DNA of 61,524 nucleotides from JBDREA01 sp043820265 (GCA_043820265.1 JBDREA010000097.1:1-61524), one strand, 5' to 3'. Positions 15,356-25,692 are shown, numbered from the stretch's first letter. The notes: a model not told the origin generated them from the letters alone. Program-made: numbers and translations.

Positions 15356-17186
15356 CTTCTATTAGCTCTAACATATATTTTGGGTCTTTGTTTTCGTTTA
15401 CTGTGTCAAGGACGGTTTGTCGGTCGAGGTAGTATCTGCTGAGTATTTTTCCGACTTCGTCTATGCACCTGATGTTTCTGTCGACCATGTAGTTTAGGAT
15501 TTTTTTCTTCATCTCTATCTCTTCTCTGATTTCCTGCTGGTTGAGGCCGGTATGTCTTTCGAGTTCCGCAAATAGGTGTGTTGGTTCGTTCACCTTATCT
15601 ATGGTGTCGGTTCTGGCATTCCATGCGTACATCACGTTGGCCTTATATTTTATCCTGCCTTCTTTTTCCATATGTTCCTCATCCATTATAAATTCGCCGA
15701 CTTCGTAGGTCCTCCTTATCCCCCGTCTTCGGTCTCGGAACATTACCACGTTTAAGTGGACGGAGTCGAGCATGCTGTGCGGTATCTCGATTGGCGGATT
15801 GGTGAATCTTGTAATGGTCTGTGCGCATGTGTCTGCGTGAAGGGTTCCATATACACTGTGTCCTGTATGCATGGCTTCGAACAATACTTCGGCTTCTCTT
15901 TTTTTTCGGATCTCTCCCATAATGATCCTGTCGGGACGCATTCTTAGGCAGTTTATGAGGAGGTCGAGCATGGAGACCTCTCCTTTTCCTTCAGGATTTG
16001 GTTCTCTTGTGGTAAGCGGGCACCAGTATAGGAAGTCTGGAAGCTGCAGCTCTCGGGTGTCCTCAATTGATATGATTCTGTTGTTGGGGGGCATGAAGGG
16101 CATGCAGATATTTAGGAAACTTGTTTTTCCACTTCCTGTGCCTCCCGATAAGATCATGTTCATCTCGTATTGGATAACCAACCAGATCAAAGCGAGGGTC
16201 TCATCTGATGCTGTGTGGTTCTTGATGAAGTCTGTGCATGTCCATGGATCGCGCGCGAATTTCCTTATCGTCACAGTGTTGCCTTTGCTGGAGATGGGTG
16301 ATAGGATTGCATTGGCCCGGTCCTTGCTCATCAAATGGGCGTCAAGTAGCGGATTTAATGTTGAGATTTCTCGCCCGATCCTTCTAGCAATTGTTGATGC
16401 ATAATTGGCTATCTGGCTTTCGCTTACGAGATTCACGTTTGTTAAAAGCCAGCCGAATTTTTTTTGGTACACTCTCACCGGTTCCTTTGCCGAGTTTATG
16501 ACTATCTCTTCGAGGTTTGGGTCGTCTAAGAAGAACTCTATCTCTCCAAGGCCCAGTAGTTCGTGCACGAGGTTTAAGATGAAGTGGTCTTTTACATCGT
16601 CTTTGAGGTGAGGCAGTTCGCTTTTTATCAGTTCTTCAGCGCTTTTTTTGAATTCGTCCTTTAAAGCTAGTAGAAGTTTTGGATCGAGTATGTCACTTGT
16701 AGTCATCTCTACCGACGTGATCAGTCTTTCCTTGATGTCGTCTAGGAGGCCTGCGGTTGCGATGCCGACTTCCGGCAATACCAGCTTATATTTTGGGGTG
16801 TATCCTTCCTGCACTATTCTTACTCCAGTAGTTACTCCTTCGCATTGGATGTCGTATTCGTCGAGTATCTTCTCTTTTTTCTTCTTTGGTTTGTCAAAGG
16901 TGAGTTCCTCTTCTATTTTAACCTTCACTCCACCAGGACTTGGTATGCTTTCCTTTTTTTCTGATTCGGTTTTCTCTTTCTCCTCAGTGGATTTGGGCTG
17001 CTCTGATTCTTCTTTTTTGTCTTTTTGCTTTTGATCTTGTTGCTCAGGGGATCTTTCTTGTTGCTGTCCTTTATCTGATCGTTTCTCATCTGGTTTTTGT
17101 TCTCCCTGGTTTAAGCCTTCCTGGTTTTGGGTCTGCCCACCTTCGCCTTCATTGGGATTATTATCTGTTTTCTGGTCTCCTTCCAT
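15330..17186 (-). CDS. Type II/IV secretion system ATPase (GspE/FlaI-like)
   Basis: The 618-residue protein has a C-terminal RecA-like motor domain with Walker A SGGTGSGKTSFLN (about residue 343), the Asp box IISIEDTRELQLP, Walker B-type RPDRIIMGEIRKKREAE and the His box MHTGHSVYGTLHAD. The first 100 or so residues are an unusual hydrophilic tail rich in Gln, Glu, Lys and Pro and probably disordered. It powers pilin assembly by ATP hydrolysis on the cytoplasmic face. It is encoded directly before the two platform proteins. The substrates are probably the pilin-like proteins encoded upstream on the same strand. Confidence 0.93.
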   Translation of the reverse strand: MEGDQKTDNNPNEGEGGQTQNQEGLNQGEQKPDEKRSDKGQQQERSPEQQDQKQKDKKEESEQPKSTEEKEKTESEKKESIPSPGGVKVKIEEELTFDKPKKKKEKILDEYDIQCEGVTTGVRIVQEGYTPKYKLVLPEVGIATAGLLDDIKERLITSVEMTTSDILDPKLLLALKDEFKKSAEELIKSELPHLKDDVKDHFILNLVHELLGLGEIEFFLDDPNLEEIVINSAKEPVRVYQKKFGWLLTNVNLVSESQIANYASTIARRIGREISTLNPLLDAHLMSKDRANAILSPISSKGNTVTIRKFARDPWTCTDFIKNHTASDETLALIWLVIQYEMNMILSGGTGSGKTSFLNICMPFMPPNNRIISIEDTRELQLPDFLYWCPLTTREPNPEGKGEVSMLDLLINCLRMRPDRIIMGEIRKKREAEVLFEAMHTGHSVYGTLHADTCAQTITRFTNPPIEIPHSMLDSVHLNVVMFRDRRRGIRRTYEVGEFIMDEEHMEKEGRIKYKANVMYAWNARTDTIDKVNEPTHLFAELERHTGLNQQEIREEIEMKKKILNYMVDRNIRCIDEVGKILSRYYLDRQTVLDTVNENKDPKYMLELIEDDRKKTEA

Positions 17187-17222
17187 ATTGTCTACCTATT
17201 TGCCTAATAGCACATATAATAG

Positions 17223-18359
17223 CTATTCTTTTCCTTCCTTGGAGATAATCTTAATAACTGGCTCCCCGATCGTTGGGTAGTGTAGCTCTAAGAGGTTGTG
17301 TTCTTCGAGGATCATGGCCCATTCCTCGATTTGGGTTTTGCTGACCCTCAACGCCCTCGCCAGCCTGTCATCTACCTTCAAGGTCTTGTATTTTTGGACG
17401 AGCTCATAAAGCCTGTCTATGCTTGTTTCGACCTTTTCTCCCGCCTCAAAGGATTTGACCTTGATTTTGGGTTCTTCTTCGGGTTTTTTTATCACGGTAA
17501 CGATCCTTTTTCTTTGGATCTCTTCCATGCGCTCCCGTTTTCGGCTGCTCATACCCTTGACTGTGCCGGTTACTGCGGCCATCATCCCCTGCTGTGGCTG
17601 ATTTAGTCTGTGCTGCTGGGCTGCAAGAGCGTTTGCAGCCATATCTGGGGCTGGGTTGCTGATTACAGCGTCAAGGCGGCCTTTCTGGATTTCTTTTGCT
17701 CGCTCGGCTTTTTTCATCTCTTCTTGGCTTGGCATGTTTCCCCCAAAACCTGCTACGTGGGGCATCTTGTCACTTATCCCTGCACCGTCTGGGTGGGGTG
17801 AGGGTCCTTTTCTGATTTCACTTAGCCTATCCCCTCTTAAAGGTTTTGGACTTGTGTGACTTGATCCAAATATGCTGGTTATTCTTCCCAGGCCGAACAT
17901 CCTGGAGTGTCGTACGTTCTTTTCCTGGCTTGCGGCTCCTAGCGGCTGGGGTTGGATTTTTGATATTGTTTCTTTTGGTTTAATGGATTTTATCTTTACT
18001 CCGATTTCGCTGAGCTTTAGGATTGAAGATGCCAGGGCTTCTTGATTATCATCTAAGGAGGTCTTCATATCCTGTTCGTCGAATCGATAGATGTCCAGTC
18101 TTCCTGCCGACCCGGCCATGTGTTCTCTGATACTTGCGAGCGCGTCGTCTCCGAGCAGGACTTTTTTGCCCCCCAACGCCTCAAAGGATGCTCCTCTTAT
18201 GTCTCCGTTTTCGATTAGGATGTCTGCTTGATAGAGGACTTTTTCTACTATCCCCATCAGCCTCATGCATCCTGTGAAGTTAACATCGAGTTCCTTACAG
18301 ACCTGGTAGAAGTCTTTTGTGTTTCTGGGTGTTATGTGGTGGCCTTTGAGGAGATTCAT
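17223..18359 (-). CDS. Pilus-operon protein with C-terminal winged helix
   Basis: The 378-residue protein (from ATG 18359) sits between the secreted proteins and the ATPase. The N-terminal 130 residues look like a compact alpha/beta domain (MNLLKGHHITPRNTKDFYQV, with EALGGKKVLLGDDALASI), possibly the DUF2226 type. The middle is low in complexity and rich in Lys, Gln and Arg. The last 65 residues (RLYELVQKYKTLKVDDRLARALRVSK, then EWAMILEEHNLLELHY) read as a winged helix. It could be a cytoplasmic adaptor or an operon regulator; neither is proven. The frame is open upstream to 18470, but that part would translate an inverted repeat, so I prefer 18359. Confidence 0.7.
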   Translation of the reverse strand: MNLLKGHHITPRNTKDFYQVCKELDVNFTGCMRLMGIVEKVLYQADILIENGDIRGASFEALGGKKVLLGDDALASIREHMAGSAGRLDIYRFDEQDMKTSLDDNQEALASSILKLSEIGVKIKSIKPKETISKIQPQPLGAASQEKNVRHSRMFGLGRITSIFGSSHTSPKPLRGDRLSEIRKGPSPHPDGAGISDKMPHVAGFGGNMPSQEEMKKAERAKEIQKGRLDAVISNPAPDMAANALAAQQHRLNQPQQGMMAAVTGTVKGMSSRKRERMEEIQRKRIVTVIKKPEEEPKIKVKSFEAGEKVETSIDRLYELVQKYKTLKVDDRLARALRVSKTQIEEWAMILEEHNLLELHYPTIGEPVIKIISKEGKE

Positions 18360-18390
18360 GGTCTTGGGGTTAGAATAAAAGATATTATAA

Positions 18391-18485
18391 CGAATTGCAT
18401 AAATAAATGAACATTTGGAGTTATGCAATTCGATATATTCGATTGCATAAGTAATCCTTATAAAGTTCAAAAACTTATGTAATCG
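18391..18485. repeat. Two nested inverted repeats of a GAATTGCATAA word
   Basis: CGAATTGCATAA (18391-18402) is perfectly inverted as TTATGCAATTCG (18421-18432). A second pair, CGATTGCATAAG (18440-18451) with CTTATGTAATCG (18474-18485), matches at 11 of 12. Four copies of one 12-bp word in 95 bp, directly upstream of the gene starting at 18359, suggest operator sites or an RNA hairpin pair. Confidence 0.65.
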
Positions 18486-18499
18486 ACTATACTTTCAGA

Positions 18500-18527
18500 C
18501 ATTAAAAAAAAAGATTTTTTTTTAGAT
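18500..18527 (-). terminator. Poly-T terminator after the 816-aa surface-protein gene
   Basis: Read on the minus strand, the stop of the surface-protein gene is followed by A9-TC-T9. The T9 run is a typical archaeal terminator, and the A and T runs can pair. It may separate the pilin and surface-protein genes from the pilus-machine genes. Confidence 0.55.
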
Positions 18528-20933
18528 CTAGGCTTTGATTTCGATCGACTCAATGTATACGTAAGTGTCTGAGCTTCCTTTCGCACCTGAGGGATTTTGC
18601 GTTCGAATCCAGCTCCAGGCTTCAAATCTGATTTGTTGGATTGTGTCGTTATCTGGGACTGAACCAATCCAGAATCCTGAGTTACCTTCTTCTATTGGAT
18701 CAGGTTCGTTTGCGGGGCAAGTGCCTGATTCAAGGGGGCAGTTTGGGGTTCCGCTAGGATTACCTATGAATCTATTTGAGGTCTCTGTTCCGTTGTGTGT
18801 CAATTTGATATTTGCCTCCCAGTTTCCACAAATATTTTGTACTTCACATGTGATATTATTTTCGGCCTTCCAAGTAAAGTTTACTTCAGTGAAACAGTTG
18901 TTTGGGAAAAGATTTATCTCGATATATGTTGTTTGTTCTTCTGTTTCTTGGACTCCAATCCCACCTTGTTCCTCGTTGACTTTAGACCAAAGAGTAATAT
19001 TTCCTGCTTCGTCTACACTCCACTCGGTTTTTGCCCCGTTTTCGTCGTCAAATTCTCTTCCTTGGAGTTTAGATGGGCCATAATAATTATCCAAGCTGCC
19101 GTTGTATAGTGTAGTCCATCCCATCGGACAACCCCCACATCCATCCAAAGTTACAGAGGTTCCTGTAGCTGGAGTTTCTTCTGTTCCATTATTGTCTGTT
19201 GCGCGAGCCTGTATTATGTATGTTCCATCGACTCCCGGATCCCATGATATGTTCCATTCATCTGTCCCATTAGCAAGCTCCCAAGTATTGCCTCCATCCC
19301 ATGACACATCGACAATTGTGACGTTTCCGTCTGAATCTGATGAATTTCCTTTGATGAATAAATTACTGGGACAGGTGTCGTATAGGGCTCCGTCAGCGGG
19401 TTCATTGATCTGTGAGGCAGGAGGTTTATTGAACGTGGAAAAGCAGGCTGATGTGAGATTGTCGAGTTCGGCGTGCGGGCAGTCGTAGCGGAAGGAGTAT
19501 GTATAAACTCCCTGGCAGACTCCATATACTTCACAGGCGGAGGTGTTCTGCCAGTAAAGATAGTCCACCCACGTGTCCGAGGTTTTCACAGTTATTCCCC
19601 GCGCCAATAGGTCATATGGGTTAATCAATGATTCAAGCCCGATGTAGGGATTATTGAAATATCTGATGCTGAGATTAACGTATTTTTCGCTCAAATTTAG
19701 TTTTCCGTCCATCCGGTCAAAGAAGCTCGGGCCGTTTTCGTACCGGCTCGGACAGTATGTTCCGTACCCGCTCACATTGCTTACCCTGTAGCATGTGGTG
19801 TTTATCTGGCGGGGATTTATTCCAAGCAATACTTGGTGAGTGCTTCCGTCGTTAAAGAGGTAAATGCAACTGTCTTCTTCGACGGTCAGGGAGTTGTCCG
19901 CTCCGCAGGAGGGGTCGGCTCCCGTGGGGGTGGGGGGTGACAAATCACCTGTTCCGTTTATCCAGGGGATTGTTGCGTTGCATGTCCCCCTGATGGCGTC
20001 TGGATGGTCTTCGTAATCGATGAGGGCTGAAAAAGTCTTTGAGGAATTAGCTAGAAAGCAATCCTGAATGCTTTGGTTGCAGGAGCCGGCATACGCTTGA
20101 TCCATCACCAATACCTTGTCTTTCATTATCTCTCGGTCTGTGTTTTGGCAGTATGTTTCTAGTGCGGCTTGGCTTCCGATCTGCGTTGAGTAAAGAAGGG
20201 CTTCCCCCCCAGATACGCCTATCCCGTTTTGCTGAGCGCATCCTACGACCCCTGATAGTTCGACAAAGTCTGTGCAATTATTCAAGGCTTTGGTTAAAAG
20301 TCCGCCTGATTCCAATGGATAAAGGGGGTCTTCTAAACCGATGATTGACGTCAAAGAAGTGGTTTCGACACTGCTTCCCCGATAAAAGCAGAGCCCGCTC
20401 TCGTCTTCCACGTTCAGTGAATTGTTGATGATTATCGCAAAGGTGAACGCGTCATATGGGACAATCGTGATGTTGTTCAATGTGATGTTTATCTTGAAGT
20501 TCATGTCGCTTTCAAGAGCCATCATCTTATCTATCCAAACCGGAAGGGTATGGTTTTTCATGTCGCTTATGTTGTTTCCCCCTACTGTTGCGCACATCAT
20601 CAGCTCGGCTATGGCCGCTCTTGAACCGACTTCGCTATACTGGAATGAGGAGCAGTTATTATAGGTGTAGCTCTCAAGAGGTTGGTTGTTGGATACGATA
20701 TAGTCGATGGAGTAGATAGTGGCTCTTCGGCCGAACACCGACATGGCCCTGTCCAGGTCTCTTTTTATGTCTTCGACAAAATACTGGAGCTCGTCGCAGC
20801 GTATTTTTCCAGCCGCATCATCCACTGATTCCTGCTGCTGGGTTGAGGTGAAAGTGACTAAAAGGAGGAATGGTATGGCCAGAAGTAGGATGGCTATTGT
20901 GAAAAAGTATCCTTTGTTGTTTTTTACGGTCAT
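18528..20933 (-). CDS. Large secreted protein with pilin-like anchor and Ig-like domain
   Basis: From ATG 20933 the protein (801 aa) has a short basic stretch, one hydrophobic helix (FFTIAILLLAIPFLLLVTF, about residues 10-28) and then an extracytoplasmic region with many N-x-S/T sites and Cys pairs. Around residues 520-600 a segment (PADGALYDTCPSNLFIKGNS, then WNISWDPGVDGTYIIQARAT) reads as an Ig-like beta sandwich. The start at 20978 would add 15 residues overlapping the preceding gene; 20933 leaves a 5-nt gap. With its two neighbours it probably forms a cell-surface or pilus-tip complex. The exact role is unknown. Confidence 0.75.
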   Translation of the reverse strand: MTVKNNKGYFFTIAILLLAIPFLLLVTFTSTQQQESVDDAAGKIRCDELQYFVEDIKRDLDRAMSVFGRRATIYSIDYIVSNNQPLESYTYNNCSSFQYSEVGSRAAIAELMMCATVGGNNISDMKNHTLPVWIDKMMALESDMNFKINITLNNITIVPYDAFTFAIIINNSLNVEDESGLCFYRGSSVETTSLTSIIGLEDPLYPLESGGLLTKALNNCTDFVELSGVVGCAQQNGIGVSGGEALLYSTQIGSQAALETYCQNTDREIMKDKVLVMDQAYAGSCNQSIQDCFLANSSKTFSALIDYEDHPDAIRGTCNATIPWINGTGDLSPPTPTGADPSCGADNSLTVEEDSCIYLFNDGSTHQVLLGINPRQINTTCYRVSNVSGYGTYCPSRYENGPSFFDRMDGKLNLSEKYVNLSIRYFNNPYIGLESLINPYDLLARGITVKTSDTWVDYLYWQNTSACEVYGVCQGVYTYSFRYDCPHAELDNLTSACFSTFNKPPASQINEPADGALYDTCPSNLFIKGNSSDSDGNVTIVDVSWDGGNTWELANGTDEWNISWDPGVDGTYIIQARATDNNGTEETPATGTSVTLDGCGGCPMGWTTLYNGSLDNYYGPSKLQGREFDDENGAKTEWSVDEAGNITLWSKVNEEQGGIGVQETEEQTTYIEINLFPNNCFTEVNFTWKAENNITCEVQNICGNWEANIKLTHNGTETSNRFIGNPSGTPNCPLESGTCPANEPDPIEEGNSGFWIGSVPDNDTIQQIRFEAWSWIRTQNPSGAKGSSDTYVYIESIEIKA

Positions 20934-20938
20934 TTTTT

Positions 20939-23900
20939 TTATCGCCAGATTGTCAGGTCCGCTTGTATCGGACCCCAAAGAGATCTGACCTCACCTGTCT
21001 TTGAGAAGTCGACTATCAATTGTCCTGCTGCGAACTCTAACCCGAGCATTCCGTCATCGTCTATGTCCAGTTGGCTTAGAAGCCTATATACTGCGTCATC
21101 GACGGCGTCGTTCGTATCATAGCACGCCGAAGTGGAACAGATAGAAGTGTAGTTGCATTCGTTTGTCCCGTTGTAGTTCGAGGGAAAGTCGATTCTTGTG
21201 TCGCTTCCGTCCTCGAATTCTATGTTCCATGTGCAGCCCTCCTTGTCCTGGAACACCCCGCCGTAGTCTACGCTGCCTCTTAGTCTCACAGTGTATATCG
21301 CCCTGCTGTATTCAGAACAGAACGTTGGCGTGCTTGGGTCGTTTCCTGTTCCGATTGTGAATGAATTGTTTTCTCCGTTTTTTATAAGGGAAGCTGGGAC
21401 CTGTATGAAGTATGGGTCGCCTAGAATCGTGTAGTCTCCCCCGAAGTGGCTGTCGCGTAAGGTGTAGATGTCATAGCTTCCTGCGCTGTTGTTTAGGCTT
21501 AGGTAGTCTGTCCAGTACTCTCCGGAATATGAAGTTATCTTTACGTCGACAACTGTCAAGTTATCCCTTACACTCAGCTTACCCTCGCATCCACCGAATG
21601 TCGGCGTATCGAGGTTTATCGAAATCTCTCCGTAGTCTGGGGGATTGATGCTTGGATCATAGGTGAACTCGATGTATGAGTCGTTGTAGAGGATTCCCCT
21701 GAAAATATCCCCTTCGGTCACATTAATAGCCTGCCCTCTGTAGCTGGCATTCACAAGGTCTTGGGCTATCTCTCTGTAGATAGTCGCAAGTTCTGATGCA
21801 TTGGTGCTCATGTAGAAGTGGCTGCAGTTGTCAATGCAGGCTGTGTCGTTCATGTTGTCTGCGCAGGTTGAAGCGTCTCCATAAAGAACAGTATACAACG
21901 CAATGCCATACGTGTCGTATGCTATTGTCGCTTCGTCTAAGACTTCCTGCTTTGCCGTAGCGTCACTGCAGCTGACGCCTGGAATACATCTGTTAGCGCA
22001 TCCGTCGCTCATAATAATTATGGCCTTCAATCGGTCGATAGTGTTTATTATTTCTAGATCAAATGCAGCACTTGAGGTGTCGTCATTGTGGACTATCACA
22101 CCTAAAACATTATCTCCATCGGCCACATCATTATTGTTAATAACTATTCCGTCTCTATCCCAGTATGATCCAGAATGCTCGGTAGAATCGTTATCTATGA
22201 GCACCCCGTTAAGATAAACTTCGGCTTTGTCGTCTGATAGCACAAACAATTTCGTGATGTTTAGGGTCGACTTGTTCACAGTAAACGTCTTCCTGAAGTG
22301 GTAGTCTCCGCTGGCGGCGATTGTGGGTATGAGCTCTAAACTCACGTTTGTAAAGTAGGCTATTATGCCCTCACTGTCAGATTGGGATCCTGTAGTAGCA
22401 TCAAACTTTACTCCGAAATCCAAGTAATACCACCCTGCACCTCCAGAAGATATGATGGTAGACACATTTTGCCTGAATCTTCCGCTGTTATTGATTCCAT
22501 TACCATCCATGTCGAAGTCCCCGTAGACTTCATCTTCATCCCATTCTATGTTGTCGGTAATGCTATGGTCATAGAGTACTTCAAGAGTTGTATCAGTCGG
22601 AGCATCACCGTTTCCATTGCCTGTATCAAGGTCGTATCCAAGGTAGTTGTTGCTTAGGTCCGGGTCTCCGAGCTGGAAGAATCTTGACTTAATCCATACC
22701 GACTCCTCCGTATCGTCACTCGATGATGTGTCAAATGCTTCATAGTCAAATGACACAAAGACTTCTGCTCCAGCAGCAATTGCATCCACAACTGCTTGTG
22801 TGATGTTTATCTGAACCCCCCAGGCACCGCTGTCGGCTACCTCATCTGTGCGGCCCTCTATTCTAACCTCGAGCCGGCTGCTTCCATCTTGAGTTGTGCC
22901 GCCAGAAAGACCTGATGGATCATAGTGGCTGGTCATATCAGAATTACCTGGTATTCCTCCAGGTCCTAATGTTCCGTATGCGTCATCTCCCCTAAACCAG
23001 TCCCATCCGTCATCGTAGTTTGCAAAGTCTATGCTCATGATTATCTCAGTGTTTGCTGTGCTGTTTAAGCCGCTTGTGAAATCCACAGGAGACGGTATAT
23101 CTTGGGCCATATCCCAGAGGTCGGCGTCAAGTGCACCAGCCCCCTCCCCGACCTTTAATTGTATGTTATCAAAATATGCCGCCAGACCTTCTCTATTACT
23201 TCTCCCATTGCTCCATGGCCCCCTGAAGTCGACCTTCGCCCCAAGAGCCAAGTAGTACGCACCCGGACCTGAGATATAAGGTGAAACATTCTGCCAGAAA
23301 TTCCCTGATACTAGGCTGTTCCACCCGTTACTGTCATCGTCGACTGATCCCCAGATCTCATTTGATGCGTCACTGTATCTGTGGCCTGAATCCAGGTCTG
23401 AACCCAGCCAGTACGTATCGGTTGTGTCACTGAAGCGTGCTTTTATCCAAGCACCTTCCTCAAGGTCATCGTCGGCATCGTCTGCCCCCCACCAAAAGGA
23501 GAGGTTTGTTGTGGCTCCTGCATTAATCTGGACCCACATAGCGTCTGTTATGTTGAACTCTATCCCCCAGGCACCACTGTCTGAGATGTCGTCTAGGTTG
23601 TTCCCGCTGGGTCCCACAACAACTGCAATGTACTTTCGACTTCCTGGTCCATCATATCGCTGAATTTGGGTTGAAGTGTCGGTGTCGTAGTCGCTTTTTC
23701 CGGACGGATCGCCGTGCTCGCAGTGGTCGCTTGTCGCATCTCCCACGAAGTCTCTCCACCAGTCCCATCCGTCATTGCTATCGCCACCGTTTGAAAAGGT
23801 GTTGTCTAGGCTGTTCACGCCGTCCGTGAAGTCCACGTTCTTCGAGCAACCACCCGCAGTGTTCCAGATGTCCAAATACGTTGTATGCACGTTCGTACTC

Positions 23901-25531
23901 ATTAATTCGCTGGTGTTGCCGAAGCCGAGAATCGCCTTTCCCTGATCCCAGGTTGAGTCATCGAATGACAGGTTGTTCCAGCCGGCGGGCGGGGCACTGG
24001 CAAGATAATCAGTTGAATATTTCCAGCAGCTCTCTCTTTCCACGAGCTTTTCGAATCCCAGGTTAGCCAGAGTCTCACGGGCAGACCTTATCGAACACGA
24101 CGTGCATGTGTAACCGCAGTCGTCGTCGTAGAAGTCGATGTTCGCGATAAGCGCTGCAGTATTGTCAGTTAAGGACTGTGTCCTACAGACCGAGGTCCCG
24201 TAGGCGACCAACCCAATCCTGTTTCCCGAGACGTTTGTCACGATGTTTACGAAGTCTTTGTCGTTGCATTTGGCGACAGAAATCTTTGTGGTGTCCAGAT
24301 CAAAGAGGTTCGGATCAGTGCAAACGCGGTCCACTGCCCCAGTATAGTCTCCGTCAAATTTTTCACCCATGCTTCCCGAATTGTCTGTTATGAGCATGAT
24401 GTCTGCTATTCCGTCTCCCCCTTCCATGAAGTATGAAAGCCCTTCTGTTCCCAGACGCAGGGGGACGGTCTGCTCGGAGTACTCGTCGTCTGACGCACCA
24501 TAATCTATGAATGAGGAGAAGTTGACGTCATCCATCAAAATTATTTGTTCTGTACCGTTCGTGGAAAGATTCACCTGACTGTCCCCCACCCTCATAAAAG
24601 TCGTGTAGTTGTTTTTGATGTGAAGGTACATGTCCATCTGGTACAAGTCTCCGGGAACATAGAAGCTGTCATAGAGGTTTATCAACCCGACAATCCCCGG
24701 GAAATTATAGCGCATGATTCCGGCGGGATCCTGGGCAGCAAATTCTTTGGTTGTGTAGCTTACCCTGATGAATCCTCCGCCGATGTAGGAGACACTGAGG
24801 TCTGTGGTGTCAAAGATTATCTCAAATGTATTGTTTTCACCGGGAGTAATGTCATCATGGCAGACTGTATCGAGGATGTATGTGCCAACATTGTATGTGT
24901 TACTGGCTTTGGTTTTCAATCCACCGCATTGGATGCCGTTGATGAATACCTTGAAGTCTTCGCCCACGCTCAACTCCAAATAGATCTCCGAAATGTTTGC
25001 ATCGAGAGGTATGCCTTCAACTATCCTTGTGATGTTTCCCTCTCCCACAAATCCCCCGAAATAAGCGTATGAGGCAGTTTCCTTGGATTTTACTCCAGTA
25101 AGAAAAGCTCTCGCCACGCTCCCCTTCACGGGCAAACCCTTCCCGTAACCGACGAGTACCCTGCTTGAATGGGTTAGTTCTGTCGCATCACCCATGGACC
25201 TGCGCCCTGAGCCGTTGGAGACGACTTCATCGTCGATGGTGAGCCTGTATCCGGCGTTTGCGGGAACCAATTCAGAAAGATAGTAGTCTGCTATCCCCAT
25301 ACTACGGTTCATGTCGTTTTCCGCCCACGCCTCGCCGATCTCGTCAAGTATCCCTTGTTTGTTCATAGTTTCCAGCACGTCTTCGGATAGATAGTGGAGA
25401 TTCTTAAAGCTTGTAATCGAGGTCCTACTCGTCGCAGAATACTGGAAACCTAAAAGAGAAACGAAGATGACGGAAACAAAAAGGAGGGCAATGACTGAAT
25501 CAAGCAAAACGGTATACCCTCTATCCTTCAT
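20939..25531 (-). CDS. Giant surface protein with an interrupted vWA domain
   Basis: The 1530-residue protein begins MKDRGYTVLLDSVIALLFVSVIFV..., a pilin-like anchor. A von Willebrand A domain starts near residue 374 with a MIDAS DNSGSMG (383-389) and breaks off near 490. Its second half (AIIIMSDGCANRC, with YGIALYTVLYGD) returns near 1165-1265. The gap holds two related modules (each with VDFT.G.NS, DDGWDW or SNDGWDWWRD, DSGAWGI/V, a WIK-R-F strand, FxQNVS and YY-L-G-KVDF), which look like carbohydrate-binding or adhesin-type beta domains. The protein is rich in N-glycosylation sites. It may be an adhesive tip or minor pilin. It is followed 5 nt later by the next surface-protein gene. Confidence 0.82.
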   Translation of the reverse strand: MKDRGYTVLLDSVIALLFVSVIFVSLLGFQYSATSRTSITSFKNLHYLSEDVLETMNKQGILDEIGEAWAENDMNRSMGIADYYLSELVPANAGYRLTIDDEVVSNGSGRRSMGDATELTHSSRVLVGYGKGLPVKGSVARAFLTGVKSKETASYAYFGGFVGEGNITRIVEGIPLDANISEIYLELSVGEDFKVFINGIQCGGLKTKASNTYNVGTYILDTVCHDDITPGENNTFEIIFDTTDLSVSYIGGGFIRVSYTTKEFAAQDPAGIMRYNFPGIVGLINLYDSFYVPGDLYQMDMYLHIKNNYTTFMRVGDSQVNLSTNGTEQIILMDDVNFSSFIDYGASDDEYSEQTVPLRLGTEGLSYFMEGGDGIADIMLITDNSGSMGEKFDGDYTGAVDRVCTDPNLFDLDTTKISVAKCNDKDFVNIVTNVSGNRIGLVAYGTSVCRTQSLTDNTAALIANIDFYDDDCGYTCTSCSIRSARETLANLGFEKLVERESCWKYSTDYLASAPPAGWNNLSFDDSTWDQGKAILGFGNTSELMSTNVHTTYLDIWNTAGGCSKNVDFTDGVNSLDNTFSNGGDSNDGWDWWRDFVGDATSDHCEHGDPSGKSDYDTDTSTQIQRYDGPGSRKYIAVVVGPSGNNLDDISDSGAWGIEFNITDAMWVQINAGATTNLSFWWGADDADDDLEEGAWIKARFSDTTDTYWLGSDLDSGHRYSDASNEIWGSVDDDSNGWNSLVSGNFWQNVSPYISGPGAYYLALGAKVDFRGPWSNGRSNREGLAAYFDNIQLKVGEGAGALDADLWDMAQDIPSPVDFTSGLNSTANTEIIMSIDFANYDDGWDWFRGDDAYGTLGPGGIPGNSDMTSHYDPSGLSGGTTQDGSSRLEVRIEGRTDEVADSGAWGVQINITQAVVDAIAAGAEVFVSFDYEAFDTSSSDDTEESVWIKSRFFQLGDPDLSNNYLGYDLDTGNGNGDAPTDTTLEVLYDHSITDNIEWDEDEVYGDFDMDGNGINNSGRFRQNVSTIISSGGAGWYYLDFGVKFDATTGSQSDSEGIIAYFTNVSLELIPTIAASGDYHFRKTFTVNKSTLNITKLFVLSDDKAEVYLNGVLIDNDSTEHSGSYWDRDGIVINNNDVADGDNVLGVIVHNDDTSSAAFDLEIINTIDRLKAIIIMSDGCANRCIPGVSCSDATAKQEVLDEATIAYDTYGIALYTVLYGDASTCADNMNDTACIDNCSHFYMSTNASELATIYREIAQDLVNASYRGQAINVTEGDIFRGILYNDSYIEFTYDPSINPPDYGEISINLDTPTFGGCEGKLSVRDNLTVVDVKITSYSGEYWTDYLSLNNSAGSYDIYTLRDSHFGGDYTILGDPYFIQVPASLIKNGENNSFTIGTGNDPSTPTFCSEYSRAIYTVRLRGSVDYGGVFQDKEGCTWNIEFEDGSDTRIDFPSNYNGTNECNYTSICSTSACYDTNDAVDDAVYRLLSQLDIDDDGMLGLEFAAGQLIVDFSKTGEVRSLWGPIQADLTIWR

Positions 25532-25692
25532 TTTACCTCTCAGAGACGGTCGGACTGTAAACTAATTGCAGGCGGCGTATTAAAATGTTGAATTCTGGGT
25601 GTATATAGTTGTCGATTTCAAGCACTCAAAGTATTTAAATCTGTCGATTCCTGAACTGCTCCATGAAAAATTGTTTAAGTAGGGGTGAAGCT

